DNA of 64,000 nt from Prosthecomicrobium sp. N25 (GCF_037203705.1 NZ_JBBCAT010000002.1:1-64000), one strand, 5' to 3'; shown: positions 26,228-36,974, counted from the stretch's first letter. Translations and numbers: made by a program. Notes: a model not told the origin generated them from the letters alone.

Positions 26228-27016
26228 GTGTCGCGGACGACCCCGAAGACCTCCCTCGCGCTCGCCCTGATCCTCGCCGCCGGCGTCGCGCTCGGCGGAT
26301 GCGCCCGCCGGGCCGCCGACTCGGACACGACAGGCAGCGTCTCGCCGCAGACCGAGACCGCGATCCGGGCCAATGTGGACAGCTGGGCGAAGCGCTACGC
26401 GTCGAGCCCCGACGACACCGCGACCGTGCTCGGCTACGCGCAGGCCCTGCGGCAGAACGGCCAGACCCAGCAGGCCGTCGAGGTGCTGAGGACCGCGATG
26501 GTCCAGCACGGCAAGGACCCGCAGATGGCGTCGGCCTACGGCAAGGCGCTCGCCGCCAACGGCGACTTCGAGGCGGCCCTGAAGGTGATCCGCGGCGCCA
26601 ACCCGCTGACCAATCCCGACTGGCGGCTCTTGTCGGCGGAGGGTGCGATCCTGGACCAGGTCGGCAACCCTGCCGAGGCCCGGCGCGTCTACGAGACGGC
26701 GCTGAAGATCGCCCCGGAGGAGCCCTCGATCCTCAACAATTTCGGCCTCTCCTATCTCCTCTCCAACGAGCCGCAGAAGGCCGAGGAGATGCTGCGCCGG
26801 GCGGCCGCGAGCCCCCGGGCTGACAGCCGCATCCGCCAGAACCTGGCGCTCGCGCTCGGCGTCCAGGGCAAGTTCGGCGAGGCCGAGACGGTCGCCCGCG
26901 CCGAGCTCTCGCCCGAGCAGGCGGAGGCCAACCTGGCCTATCTGCGCTCCATGCTGACCCAGCAGAACACCTGGCGGGCCATCAAGCAGGCCGACTCCGG
27001 CAAGCCGAAGAGCTGA
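26228..27016 (+). CDS. tadD: TadD-like TPR lipoprotein
   Basis: A 262-residue outer-membrane lipoprotein by its lipobox (VALGGC, near residue 25) followed by at least three TPR repeats (for example DPQMASAYGKALAANGDFEA and EPSILNNFGLSYLLSNEPQK). TadD helps assemble the Tad secretin. GTG 26228 is preferred because AGGAGACC lies just upstream; a TTG at 26180 would add a non-conserved Arg-rich extension. It is separated from tadC by a regulator on the same strand. Confidence 0.87.
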   Translation: MSRTTPKTSLALALILAAGVALGGCARRAADSDTTGSVSPQTETAIRANVDSWAKRYASSPDDTATVLGYAQALRQNGQTQQAVEVLRTAMVQHGKDPQMASAYGKALAANGDFEAALKVIRGANPLTNPDWRLLSAEGAILDQVGNPAEARRVYETALKIAPEEPSILNNFGLSYLLSNEPQKAEEMLRRAAASPRADSRIRQNLALALGVQGKFGEAETVARAELSPEQAEANLAYLRSMLTQQNTWRAIKQADSGKPKS

Positions 27017-27154
27017 TCCCGCAACGGCGGCGGACCGGCGGACCGGCGGAGCCTCGCCGCCGCCGGGTTCCCGGGCCGACCAGCGGCTGCGTCTTCCTGC
27101 AGACTCTTGCAAGGATGGCAGACTCTTTCGTCCCCGGACACTTGCTGATAAGAA

Positions 27155-27176
27155 GATCGGACTTCAAAATCCGATC
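27155..27176. promoter_or_regulatory. Inverted repeat upstream of arsR-type gene
   Basis: GATCGGA-CTTCAAAA-TCCGATC is a perfect 7-bp inverted repeat with an 8-base spacer, ending 33 bp before the regulator start. Position and size fit an autoregulatory operator. Confidence 0.5.
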
Positions 27177-27208
27177 GATCGCCGGTCGGCGAGACCCGGG
27201 TGGGGGCC

Positions 27209-27532
27209 ATGCTGACAACAACTCCGGACGACCTGCGCCTCCTGGAAGACAAGGCCGAGGAGGCCTCCAGACTGCTCAAGCTGATCGCCAACGACCGCCG
27301 GCTCCTGATCCTCTGCCGGCTGATCGGAGAGGGCGAGATGACCGTCACGGCCATGGCGGAGGCGGTCGGGCTCGGCCAGTCGGCCCTGTCCCAGCATCTC
27401 GCGCGGATGCGCGACGAGCGGCTCGTGACGTACCGGCGCGAAGGCACCACTCTCTACTATCGCATCGCCGATCCGAAGGTGGAGCGCGTCATCGCGCTCC
27501 TGAAGGAGCTCTACTGCACGCCGCTCAATTGA
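27209..27532 (+). CDS. ArsR family repressor, SqrR/BigR-like
   Basis: A 107-residue winged-helix protein. Recognition segment: AVGLGQSALSQHLARMRDER, wing TYRREGTTLYYRI. Two cysteines occur at residue 36 (LLILCRL) and residue 103 (ELYC), the positions of the redox cysteine pair in the persulfide sensors SqrR and BigR. This suggests sensing of reactive sulfur or oxidation rather than metal. ATG 27209 follows GGTGGGGG; GTG 27200 is an alternative. The last 8 bp overlap the 3' end of tadC. No sulfide-oxidation gene is adjacent. A rhodanese gene lies 11 kb away. Confidence 0.82.
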   Translation: MLTTTPDDLRLLEDKAEEASRLLKLIANDRRLLILCRLIGEGEMTVTAMAEAVGLGQSALSQHLARMRDERLVTYRREGTTLYYRIADPKVERVIALLKELYCTPLN

Positions 27533-28499
27533 GCTTCAGGATCTGGATCATGGCGGGGCCCATGATCACCACGAAGAGCACCGGCAGGAAGAAGACGATC
27601 ATCGGCACGGTGAGCTTCGGCGGAAGCGCCGCGGCCTTCTTCTCGGCCTCGGCCATGCGGGTGTCGCGGCTTTCCTGGGCGAGGACGCGGAGCGCCTGGC
27701 CGAGGGGCGTGCCGTAGCGCTCCGCCTGGATCAGGGCCGTGACCACGCCCTTGACGGGCTCGAGCCCGGTGCGCAGGGCGAGGTTCTCGTAGGCCTTGCG
27801 GCGCTCCTGCAGGTAGGAGAGCTCGGCGCAGGTCAGCGACATCTCCTCGGCGAGCGGGATCGAGGAGGTGCCGATCTCCTCCGCCACCTTGCGGAAGGCG
27901 GCCTCGATCGACATGCCCGATTCCACGCAGATGAGCGTCAGGTCGAGCGCGTCGGGCCAGGCCTGGCGGATGGACACCTGCCGCTTCTGGATCGTGTTCT
28001 GCAGCCAGATGTTGGGCAGGTAGAGGCCGATGCCGGCGAGCACCACCGAGTAGGCGATGCGCATGCCCGTCGGCGTCTCCATCTTGGCCAGCACGAAGAA
28101 GTAGAAGATCGCGGCGACGAAGATGCCGATCGGCAGGACGAAGCGGGCGAACAGGAAGACGGTGATCGGGGCCTGGCCGCGCAGGCCGGCCATGCGCAAC
28201 CTTTCGGTGGTGCGTTCGTCGGCGAGCGCGTTCTTCAGGTTGAAGCGCTCGACGAGCTCGCGCATGTAGGCCTTCGGCTCGTTGCGCAGCGAGACCTTGG
28301 TCTCGGCGGCGAGCCTGGCGCGCTCGCGCATGCGGATCCGCTCGCGCTCGATCGCGACGGAGCGCATGCGCGTCTTGAGCTGGTCCTTCTCCAGGAGCGG
28401 CAGGGCGAGCGTGATGATGGTCGCCGAGACCCCGATCGCCACCAGGACGGCGAACATGAACTGGGGGGTCGCGATCAGTTCGGCGATCTGCTTCAGCAT
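27525..28499 (-). CDS. tadC: Tad pilus inner-membrane protein TadC
   Basis: A 324-residue T2SSF-domain protein with N-terminal and C-terminal membrane segments. DALDLTLICVESGMSIEAAF and QAERYGTPLGQALRVLAQES are the conserved cytoplasmic repeats. With TadB it forms the platform on which the ATPase works. Its 3' end overlaps the opposing ArsR gene by 8 bp. Confidence 0.93.
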   Translation of the reverse strand: MLKQIAELIATPQFMFAVLVAIGVSATIITLALPLLEKDQLKTRMRSVAIERERIRMRERARLAAETKVSLRNEPKAYMRELVERFNLKNALADERTTERLRMAGLRGQAPITVFLFARFVLPIGIFVAAIFYFFVLAKMETPTGMRIAYSVVLAGIGLYLPNIWLQNTIQKRQVSIRQAWPDALDLTLICVESGMSIEAAFRKVAEEIGTSSIPLAEEMSLTCAELSYLQERRKAYENLALRTGLEPVKGVVTALIQAERYGTPLGQALRVLAQESRDTRMAEAEKKAAALPPKLTVPMIVFFLPVLFVVIMGPAMIQILKLN

Positions 28500-28514
28500 G
28501 GCTCGCGGTCCCGC

Positions 28515-29516
28515 TCAGATTTCGAAGTTGATCATCTTGCGCATGACCATCACGCCGATGAACATGTAGATGAGGCTGCCGGCCAGGATGACGTTCCCGA
28601 CCGTCGTCGTGAACAGGATCGATATGTATTTGGGGCTCGTCAGGTAGACGATGCCGGTGACGATCACGGGCAGGGAGCCGATGATGGCCGCGGACGCCTT
28701 CGCCTCCATGGACACCGCCGCGATCTTGGCGCGCATCTTGCGGCGCTCGCGCAGGACCTTGGAGAGGTTGCCCAACGTCTCGGAGAGGTTGCCGCCCGCC
28801 TTCTGCTGAATCAGGATCACGATGCCGAAGAAATTCGCCTCCTGCACCGGCACGCGCTCGAACAGCTTCTGGCAGGCGTCGCCGATCGGCACGCCGAGCG
28901 CCTGCGTCTCGATGATGGCGCGGAACTCGGAGCGGACGGGGTCACGCGCCTCGTTGGCGATGATGCGCAGGCAATCGCCGAGGGGCAGTCCCGACTTGAT
29001 GCCGCGCACGATGACGTCGACGGCATTCGGAAGCTCCTCGGTGAACTGCTTGATGCGGCGCTTGCGGCGGAAGGCGATGAACCAGCGCGGGAAACCGAAC
29101 AGGCCGACGAAGAAGGCGGCCGCGGCGACGAGCACGTGAGCCTTTACGAAGAGCGAGGCAAGGGCGAAGACGACACCGCAGACGGCCGAGAAGACGAAGA
29201 AGGTCCGCTTCGACCACTTGAGCCCGGCCTGGGTGAGCCGGAGCGAGAGCGGCGGCGAGGTGGTCCGGTCGGCGAGCGCCTTCTGCTTTGCCTCCAGCTC
29301 CTTCATGGCGTCCTGGATGCCCTTGCGCCGGGCGGTCTGGTCCACGGCGGTGCGGCGGTCGGCGGCGGCCTTCGTGCGGTCGCGGACCGCCTCGATCCTC
29401 TTGCCGGCCATGTTCTCCGACTCGACCCGAGAGAACAGGAGCACGTAGGCGAGGCCGCCGAAAAACACCATGGCGAGCACGGCCAGGGCCAGGATGGTCA
29501 GGGTCGGACCGAACAT
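28515..29516 (-). CDS. tadB: Tad pilus inner-membrane protein TadB
   Basis: A 333-residue T2SSF-domain protein. A first membrane segment (residues 3-27) is followed by a charged helical part, two membrane segments, then NAVDVIVRGIKSGLPLGDCL and FGIVILIQQKAGGNLSETLG. It lies 15 bp before tadC and is partner of TadC in the pilus platform. Confidence 0.93.
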   Translation of the reverse strand: MFGPTLTILALAVLAMVFFGGLAYVLLFSRVESENMAGKRIEAVRDRTKAAADRRTAVDQTARRKGIQDAMKELEAKQKALADRTTSPPLSLRLTQAGLKWSKRTFFVFSAVCGVVFALASLFVKAHVLVAAAAFFVGLFGFPRWFIAFRRKRRIKQFTEELPNAVDVIVRGIKSGLPLGDCLRIIANEARDPVRSEFRAIIETQALGVPIGDACQKLFERVPVQEANFFGIVILIQQKAGGNLSETLGNLSKVLRERRKMRAKIAAVSMEAKASAAIIGSLPVIVTGIVYLTSPKYISILFTTTVGNVILAGSLIYMFIGVMVMRKMINFEI

Positions 29517-29543
29517 GGGGTCTCACCGTCTCCTTGCCGCGGG

Positions 29544-30998
<1,455 letters not shown>

Positions 30999-31041
30999 CA
31001 GTCGACCCTCGATCTCTTGGTGTCGCGGCTGCCGCGCGTCC

Positions 31042-32316
31042 TCACTTGGCCGCCCCGCCGCGCAGGCGGGCGAGGAGCGGAGCGAGCGGCGACTTCTTGG
31101 CCTTCTTGATCTCGGCCCGGCCGGTCACGACCTGGGCGATGGTGCGGAAGATCTCGCCGACATGGCTCTTCGGATCCGTCTCGGCGATCATCTGCCCGTT
31201 GTTCGATGCCGTGCCGAAGAGGTGCGCGTCGAACGGGATGGTGGCCACGAGGGGCAGTTCGAGCGACTTGGCGAATTCCTCGGGCTTGATCTCCGGGCGC
31301 TTGGGCAGGCCCTGCATGTTGAGGACCAGGCGCGGCGGGGCGTCGTTCGGACGGCTCTGCTTCAGGAAGTCGACCATGTTCTTGGCGTTCCTGAGGTTGG
31401 CGAGATCCGGGGCGGCGACCACCACCACCTCGTCGGCGGAGCGCAGGGCATGCTTCACCCACCCGCTCCAGAGGTGCGGGATATCGAGCATGACGAGGGG
31501 CACGCCCGACTTGGCGGCGTCCAGGATCGGATCGAGCGCCTTCTCGTCCATGTCGAAGGTGCGGTCGAGCGTGGCCGGCGCCGCCAGAAGGCTCAGGTGG
31601 TCGGCGCACTTGGCGAGCAGGCGATCGAGGTAGACGTCGTCGACGCGCTCGGGCGCCAGCAGGGCGTCGGCGATGCCCTGGGTGGGATCGAGGTTGAAGT
31701 CGAGCCCGGCGGTGCCGAAGGCGAGGTCGAGATCGGCGACCAGGACGTCGTTCTGGAAGGTGCGCGCGCAGGCCCAGGCGACGTTGTGGGCGACGGTCGA
31801 CGCCCCGCAGCCGCCCTTGGCGCCCACGAAGGCCACCGCGCGCCCGACCGGCGGGGCGTCGGGCTTGACGTAGATCTCGCTGATCTCGCGGATGAGATCG
31901 AAGACCTCGAAGGGCGCGACCAGATATTCGCTGACGCCGCGGCGGGTCAATTCGCGGTAGAGGATCACGTCGTTGACGTGACCCACGACGAGAACCTTCG
32001 AGCCCGGGTCGCAGACCTCGGACAGCTGGTCGAGCTGGGCCAGGATGCCCGCCCGCTCCTCCTGCGATTCGACGATCACCAGGTTCGGGGTGGGCGCCGA
32101 GGCGTAGAACTCGACCGCGGCGGCGAGGCCGCCCATCTGGACCTTGGTGTGGGCCTTGGCCATGCGGCGGTCGCCGGCGGCGGCCTCGACGATCGAGGCG
32201 ACCTCGCGGGTCTCGCAGAAGGCCTGGATGGCGATCCGCGGCACGGACCGGATTTCGGCCGCGGACGCGGATGCGGGGGCGGGCCCGGACGGCACGGGCC
32301 CGAGGGCGGCGCTCAT
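31042..32316 (-). CDS. cpaE: Pilus assembly protein CpaE/TadZ
   Basis: A 424-residue protein with an N-terminal receiver-like domain and a ParA/MinD-type ATPase domain. The deviant Walker A reads FVGAKGGCGASTVAHNVA (about residue 160). CpaE localises the Tad apparatus at a cell pole. It lies 2 bp after cpaD. Confidence 0.93.
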   Translation of the reverse strand: MSAALGPVPSGPAPASASAAEIRSVPRIAIQAFCETREVASIVEAAAGDRRMAKAHTKVQMGGLAAAVEFYASAPTPNLVIVESQEERAGILAQLDQLSEVCDPGSKVLVVGHVNDVILYRELTRRGVSEYLVAPFEVFDLIREISEIYVKPDAPPVGRAVAFVGAKGGCGASTVAHNVAWACARTFQNDVLVADLDLAFGTAGLDFNLDPTQGIADALLAPERVDDVYLDRLLAKCADHLSLLAAPATLDRTFDMDEKALDPILDAAKSGVPLVMLDIPHLWSGWVKHALRSADEVVVVAAPDLANLRNAKNMVDFLKQSRPNDAPPRLVLNMQGLPKRPEIKPEEFAKSLELPLVATIPFDAHLFGTASNNGQMIAETDPKSHVGEIFRTIAQVVTGRAEIKKAKKSPLAPLLARLRGGAAK

Positions 32317-32318
32317 GG

Positions 32319-33071
32319 TCAGCTCCCGATGTTGGCGATGGTCTGCTTCTGCAGGTTCTGCTCGGACTTGGTCGGCGTGCCTTCGCGATACTTGCGGAAG
32401 ACCGTCGTGCGCCGGGTCGCGTCGGGCGGCGTCATGCCCTGGGGGGTGACGAGATCGCTCGGGTTGGCGGCCATGGCGGCGATGTTCGACTGGTAGGCGC
32501 AGCCGAAGTTGTAGTAGTCCGAATTGTCGTGCTGCCCGATGATCTGATCGGGCCAGGTGCCGCAGGCATGCGGGACGCCGGCCACGACCCGGGGATAGGC
32601 GAGACGGATCGGCGCGTCGGCGGCCGAGGCCTCGACCGAATAGGGCTGGTGCGAGATGGCGTGGGCGGGCACGCCGCCGCGCTTCAGGGCGGCGGCGACC
32701 TGGCGGGAGGCCGCGAAGGCGGCCGATTCGTTGCCCGAGCCGCTCGGCACCATGACGGTCACCCCGGAGGCGCCGCGCTCCACCGCGGTCGCACCGAAGA
32801 TCTCGACGGTCGACAGCATGGTCTCGGAGAGCTTGCCCGACTGGGAGCCGACCGGCACGTCGAGGGTCTCGGCCTGCTCGGTGACCAGGATCGGATGGCG
32901 GGAGCGGTAGCCGTCGTGGGGGATCGAGGCGGTGACGCTCGGCTCCACCTTGGTGGCGCAGCCGGCGAGCGGCAGGGCGGCCGCCGCGGCGGCGAGGAGG
33001 GCGAGGCGGGCGGCCAGCCGGCGCGGACCGGTCCCGGATGCGCGGCGCTCGAGGGGAGACAGGTGACGCAT
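32319..33071 (-). CDS. cpaD: Pilus assembly lipoprotein CpaD
   Basis: A 250-residue lipoprotein: signal sequence ending LPLAGC, then the CpaD core with PHACGTWPDQI and FGCAYQSNIAAMAANPSDLV. It is thought to act as pilotin of the CpaC secretin. The ATG at 33071 is preceded by GAGTGAGGACCCCC. A GTG at 33083 that overlaps the cpaC stop is an alternative start. Confidence 0.92.
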   Translation of the reverse strand: MRHLSPLERRASGTGPRRLAARLALLAAAAAALPLAGCATKVEPSVTASIPHDGYRSRHPILVTEQAETLDVPVGSQSGKLSETMLSTVEIFGATAVERGASGVTVMVPSGSGNESAAFAASRQVAAALKRGGVPAHAISHQPYSVEASAADAPIRLAYPRVVAGVPHACGTWPDQIIGQHDNSDYYNFGCAYQSNIAAMAANPSDLVTPQGMTPPDATRRTTVFRKYREGTPTKSEQNLQKQTIANIGS

Positions 33072-33079
33072 GGGGGTCC

Positions 33080-34591
33080 TCACTCGTAGATGAAGCCGTA
33101 GCGGCCGTGGTACTGGGCCGGCTGCTCGCGGCCGCCGTTGGCGCGGTACATCTTGTTGAGCCGTCCCAGGAAGCTGGCGGCGGCGTCGGACGATGCCTGG
33201 AAGTTCTGGTCGGGGCGCACCAGCTTGCCGGCGGCCACGGGCTGGACCACGAGGGGCTGCACGAAGATCGCCAGTTCGCTCTGCGACCGCTGGTAGTCGC
33301 GGCTGCGGAAGAGCGTGCCGAGGATCGGCAGGCTCATGGCGCCGGGGACGCCGGCGAGGGACTGGCGGACGTCGTCGCGGATCAGGCCGGCCATCACGAT
33401 GGTACCGCCCGAGGGGACCTCGAGGGTCGTGTCCGCCCTGCGGACGCGCAGCGCCGAGATGTTGAGCGAGCGGCTGCCGCCGGCGCCGATCGAGAAGGAG
33501 CCCTCGGCGGTCGGCTCGGACACCTCGGTGTTGACCTTCACGCTGATCCGTCCCTCGGAGAGGACGACGGGCACGAAGCCGAGGCTGATGCCGAACTTCT
33601 TGAACTCCACCGTGATGGTGCCGTTGTCCTGCGCGACCGGGATCGGGAACTCGCCGCCGACCAGGAAGGTCGCTTCCTCTCCCGAGATGGCGGTCAGCGT
33701 CGGCTCGGCGAGCGTGCGCATGACGCCGTTCTGCTCGAGGGCCTGGACAGTGGCGCCGAAGCGGTTGGCGCCGTTCTGGTAGCCGAAGGTGGGGACGCCG
33801 GGGGCGTAGGGCACGAGCCCGGCCCCCGAGGCGCCGTTGACCGCGAAGGGGTTGGAGGTGGCGATCGCTGTCGTCAGCCCGCCGGAGGTGGCGAGCGCGG
33901 AAAGGTCGATGCCGAGTTGCTTGACCACCGAACGCTGGATCTCGGCGATCGTCACCTTGAGCATCACCTGGTCCTTGCCGCGGATGGTGAGCGCGTTGAC
34001 GACCTGGACCGAATCGCCCGAAGAGGCGCCGATCGCGGGCGCGCCCGCGCCGCCGCCGCTCGACTTGGCGTCGACCGGAGCCCCGACGAAGCGGGCCGCG
34101 ACCTCCTGGGCCTGCATGGCCTCCGAGGCGCTGCGGACGGAGCCGCTCAGCACCACCGTGCCGGCGACGGCCTCGACCTTGATGTCGGCCTCCGGAAGGA
34201 GGCGGTGCAGCAGGCCCTCGAGGGTGGCGATGTCAGGGGCGACCTGGACCTCGATGTTGGCGATCTGGCGGCCGCTGGCGCCGAAGACGAAGATGTTGGT
34301 CGTCCCGAACTTGTTGCCGAGCAGGTAGAGCCGCCTGTTGGTGCGCACGACCGCGTCGGCGACCGCCGGGTTGGAGACCAGGATGTCGCGGATGTCCTCG
34401 TCGTAGTCGAGGATTATCGACTTGGAGAGCGCCAGCCGGAGCTGCCGGGTCGGCGTGCCGGAGGCGGGGGCGACGCGGCGCTCGGCGGCAGCGGGCTCCG
34501 CGGCCGAGGCGGATCCGAAGCCCTGCCCGCCCGGCGCCAGCGGCGCCAGGGCCATGGTCAGGAGGGTTGCGGAGATCAGCTTGCGGAACAT
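33080..34591 (-). CDS. cpaC: Tad pilus secretin CpaC/RcpA
   Basis: A 503-residue outer-membrane secretin. A signal peptide (MFRKLISATLLTMALAPLAP) is followed by the pilus N-domain (SKSIILDYDEDIRDILVSNP), a BON-like domain, and the secretin domain (LNISALRVRRADTTLEVPSG, GTIVMAGLIRDDVRQ). It forms the channel for the Flp pilus. The much longer open frame upstream is the shadow of cpaB. Confidence 0.95.
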   Translation of the reverse strand: MFRKLISATLLTMALAPLAPGGQGFGSASAAEPAAAERRVAPASGTPTRQLRLALSKSIILDYDEDIRDILVSNPAVADAVVRTNRRLYLLGNKFGTTNIFVFGASGRQIANIEVQVAPDIATLEGLLHRLLPEADIKVEAVAGTVVLSGSVRSASEAMQAQEVAARFVGAPVDAKSSGGGAGAPAIGASSGDSVQVVNALTIRGKDQVMLKVTIAEIQRSVVKQLGIDLSALATSGGLTTAIATSNPFAVNGASGAGLVPYAPGVPTFGYQNGANRFGATVQALEQNGVMRTLAEPTLTAISGEEATFLVGGEFPIPVAQDNGTITVEFKKFGISLGFVPVVLSEGRISVKVNTEVSEPTAEGSFSIGAGGSRSLNISALRVRRADTTLEVPSGGTIVMAGLIRDDVRQSLAGVPGAMSLPILGTLFRSRDYQRSQSELAIFVQPLVVQPVAAGKLVRPDQNFQASSDAAASFLGRLNKMYRANGGREQPAQYHGRYGFIYE

Positions 34592-34626
34592 GAGGGCCTC
34601 TCGATCGCGGTGACCGGGACTGTCGG

Positions 34627-35439
34627 TCACCGGGAGGTGGTGACCTTGGTGGTGACGCCGTAGCGGACCACCCGGATGGCATTGGCGTTCGAATCCTGGG
34701 GCGGCTCCTCGGCGTCCGCCGGCTTGGCGTCGGCGTCGCGGATCGAGCGCAGGACCAGGGAGATGGTGCCGAGCTGCTGGGCCTGGGCGATCTGTTCGGC
34801 CTGGCGCGGGCTCAGCTCCAGCGTCGCGGTGTCCTTCGCCACCACGCTCGGCTCGCCCTTCTCGGTGACCATCTGGTCGATGGCGAGGACCCGGATGTTG
34901 GTCAGGATCGTCTCGCTGATGTAGGGGTCGCCGCCATTGGTGCCTTTGGGGGCCGCGCGGGTCAGGATGATGTCGACGTGGTCGTTGGGCAGGATGAAGC
35001 CGCCCGCCGTGGACGCCGCCTTCACCTCGACCGCGACGGCGCGCATGCCGGGCGTCAGGATCACCGACATGAACCCGCGGTCCGACTTCATCAGCCGGGC
35101 CTCGCGCACCGGCTCGCCCATCAGGATGGCCTGGCGGGCGACCTGGCCGATGATCTCGGCCTCGGCGTTCGGCTGCTTGGAGCGGGTGATGTAGAAATCC
35201 GTCATGGCGCCCTTGGGCCAGGGCTGCCAGGACAGGTCGCCGGTCTGGACCTTCTGGCCCATGGCGACGTCCCGGTTCACGACCAGCACGTCGACCGTGT
35301 CCATCGGGGGCGGGGCTGCGGCGACCACGGGAGCGGGTGCGGCCTCGCGGGGCGAGCCGATCATGCGGCTGCCGACGACGGCGGCGGCGAGCCCGGACCC
35401 GAGCGCTACGGTGAGGACGACGATACGCGCGACTTTCAT
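34627..35439 (-). CDS. cpaB: Pilus assembly protein CpaB/RcpC
   Basis: A 270-residue periplasmic protein with an N-terminal membrane anchor (residues 5-25), an SAF domain (VDVLVVNRDVAMGQKVQTGD) and the RcpC core (VILTPGMRAVAVEVKAASTA). It assists secretin assembly. It is the first gene of the leftward run cpaB-C-D-E-F-tadB-tadC, with a CtrA-like box 66-80 bp upstream. Confidence 0.93.
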   Translation of the reverse strand: MKVARIVVLTVALGSGLAAAVVGSRMIGSPREAAPAPVVAAAPPPMDTVDVLVVNRDVAMGQKVQTGDLSWQPWPKGAMTDFYITRSKQPNAEAEIIGQVARQAILMGEPVREARLMKSDRGFMSVILTPGMRAVAVEVKAASTAGGFILPNDHVDIILTRAAPKGTNGGDPYISETILTNIRVLAIDQMVTEKGEPSVVAKDTATLELSPRQAEQIAQAQQLGTISLVLRSIRDADAKPADAEEPPQDSNANAIRVVRYGVTTKVTTSR

Positions 35440-35504
35440 GGCCTCGAACCTTCGATCGCGGCGGGCGAGATTGCCTTTCGGGATCGAGTGTCGGGCACGA
35501 ATGG

Positions 35505-35519
35505 TTCAAGTATGGTTAA
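35505..35519 (-). promoter_or_regulatory. CtrA-like box upstream of cpaB
   Basis: On the minus strand TTAA-CCATACT-TGAA fits the CtrA consensus TTAA-N7-TTAA at seven of eight fixed positions. It lies in the 152-bp gap between cpaA and cpaB. Candidate only. Confidence 0.4.
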
Positions 35520-35591
35520 TGAGGTCTTGGCAGGCGTGGCTAATTTTGAGTTACCGCGGCCTGAATGTTTCCGCGGCTGCCGGGGCGTGCC

Positions 35592-36089
35592 TCAGAGCAG
35601 GGCGCGCACGAAGGGCGTCCCCGGGTAGAGGAACAGGCCCGCGGCGGCCAGCGCGATGCCGTACGGCACCGTGCGCTTCTCGGGAAATTCGGCGAGGAAG
35701 CCGACCTGCAGGAGCGGAAGCGGCCTGATCAGGCGCGAGACGACCAGGGTCAGCACGGTCAGCAGGCCGCCGAAGACGGAGAAGAGCAGCGCGAAGTCCA
35801 TCAGCTGGCCCCATCCGAGCCAGAGCGCGATGGCGGCACCGAACTTCACGTCCCCCCCGCCCATCCAACCGAGCGCGAAGCAGATGTACCCGACGGCGAA
35901 GACGGCCAGGCCGGCGGCGAGATGCCAGCCGACCGCGGCGAGGCCGAGGCCCGCGAAGGGGGCGAGGATGGCGAAGAAGGCGATCAGCAGGAGCGAGACC
36001 CGGTTGGCGATCGTCATGGTCAGGAAGTCGGTCGCCGCCGCGTAGGCGAGGAGCAACGGAAAGACGACCATGGTGACGGCTTCGAGCAT
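35592..36089 (-). CDS. cpaA: Prepilin peptidase CpaA/TadV
   Basis: A 165-residue polytopic membrane aspartyl protease. The catalytic Asp of the first cytoplasmic loop lies in AAATDFLTMTIANR and the GxGD motif in GWMGGGDVKFGAA. It cleaves the Flp prepilin after Gly. The ATG at 36089 (MLEAVTMVVFPLL) is preferred over an upstream in-frame ATG at 36116. Confidence 0.92.
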   Translation of the reverse strand: MLEAVTMVVFPLLLAYAAATDFLTMTIANRVSLLLIAFFAILAPFAGLGLAAVGWHLAAGLAVFAVGYICFALGWMGGGDVKFGAAIALWLGWGQLMDFALLFSVFGGLLTVLTLVVSRLIRPLPLLQVGFLAEFPEKRTVPYGIALAAAGLFLYPGTPFVRALL

Positions 36090-36182
36090 CGGCGGCTCCC
36101 GGGACGATCGAGGCAACTCTAGGCGGGGCGGCTCTAAGGCCGGGTTAAGCCGGCGGCCGGCCCGGGCGGCAGCCCGAAACGA

Positions 36183-36212
36183 CGACGGCGGCGGAAGGGT
36201 CCGCCGCCGTCG
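36183..36212 (-). terminator. Strong hairpin after flp
   Basis: CGACGGCGGCGGA-AGGG-TCCGCCGCCGTCG is a perfect 13-bp stem with a four-base loop, 25 bp after the flp stop. No clear T tract follows on the minus strand. It may separate the abundant pilin message from cpaA or stabilise its 3' end. Confidence 0.65.
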
Positions 36213-36236
36213 CCTGCTCGAGCCGAGAGGCGTCGA

Positions 36237-36404
36237 TTACGAGGTCTTGATCTGCGACTGGATGTAGTTGAACGAGTCGGAGAGCTTGTTGCCGAGGGCC
36301 GAGGCGCCGGCGATGACCGCGATGGCGATCAGCGACGCGATGAGGCCGTACTCGATGGCGGTGGCGCCGGACTCGTCCTTGAGGAAACGGGCGAACTTGG
36401 TCAT
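36237..36404 (-). CDS. flp: Flp family type IVb pilin
   Basis: A 55-residue prepilin, too short for many gene callers. It reads MTKFARFLKDESG, the cleavage site, then ATAIEYGLIASLIAIAVI as the hydrophobic helix with the conserved Glu and Tyr of the Flp motif. The tail ends FNYIQSQIKTS. It is the major subunit of the Tad pilus. TTGCACAACTCCTGTG precedes it on plus, giving AGGAGTTGTGCA as Shine-Dalgarno on the coding strand. Confidence 0.95.
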   Translation of the reverse strand: MTKFARFLKDESGATAIEYGLIASLIAIAVIAGASALGNKLSDSFNYIQSQIKTS

Positions 36405-36974
36405 TGCACAACTCCTGTGTACACGGTTACTCCGACGTTCCGAAGAGCCGGTCCGAAGTGCCGCGGCCTCCCGAAGTCACCGCCACCTTAGCGTTCAGCC
36501 TCTAAGCCTCGGTAAATGCCGATGGTTATTTTTTCGTGGATACACATGCTCTAAGTCGTGTCTTTCATAGGGTTTTCAGTCATTTAATCAGATATCGCAC
36601 GCATCGTGAACCGGAAACAGTACAATACTAAGCCACGCCGCAGTACATGACGTTACAGAGGAGTGCGCCTTCCCGGGTGTCCCTGGAAAGGATAGCCACT
36701 CTATTTCAGCACTTCTTCTTGAGTGTTCTAAGGCCGAAAGGCGGCCGGCACTCCGCTTCGGCCAGCCCGCCGCCTCGCGAAGACGCGCGACAGGTCCGCG
36801 CGGACCTTCCTGACCTGCCGTTCGGCACGGGCGGGGGACTTCGGTGCGCGGTCCGGGCGGGCGCCGCGGGGGCCCAGATCCTTCGAAGTCGATGCAACCT
36901 GTTCCGAGGACGTTAGCGGTTCATTCACCAAGTTCGGCCGAAGATGGCGCGAAGACGAACAGGGATTTCGCCCC
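36405..36974. other. Divergent promoter region between flp and pilus N-domain gene
   Basis: A 570-bp gap, unusually long for this region, with an AT-rich core at about 36520-36660 that contrasts with GC-rich flanks. It probably holds the flp promoter and that of the rightward pilus genes. A short open frame at 36647-36916 shows no similarity or ribosome site and is not called. Confidence 0.5.
36502..36516 (-). promoter_or_regulatory. CtrA-like box upstream of flp
   Basis: On the minus strand TTTA-CCGAGGC-TTAG lies about 100 bp before the flp start. It matches six of eight fixed positions of the CtrA motif, so it is weaker than the tadD and cpaB boxes. In Caulobacter the pilA promoter is CtrA-controlled. 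Confidence 0.35.

Noticed and set aside
36647..36916. A 89-codon frame in the flp upstream region
   Set aside because: No ribosome site, no similarity and a composition change within the frame.
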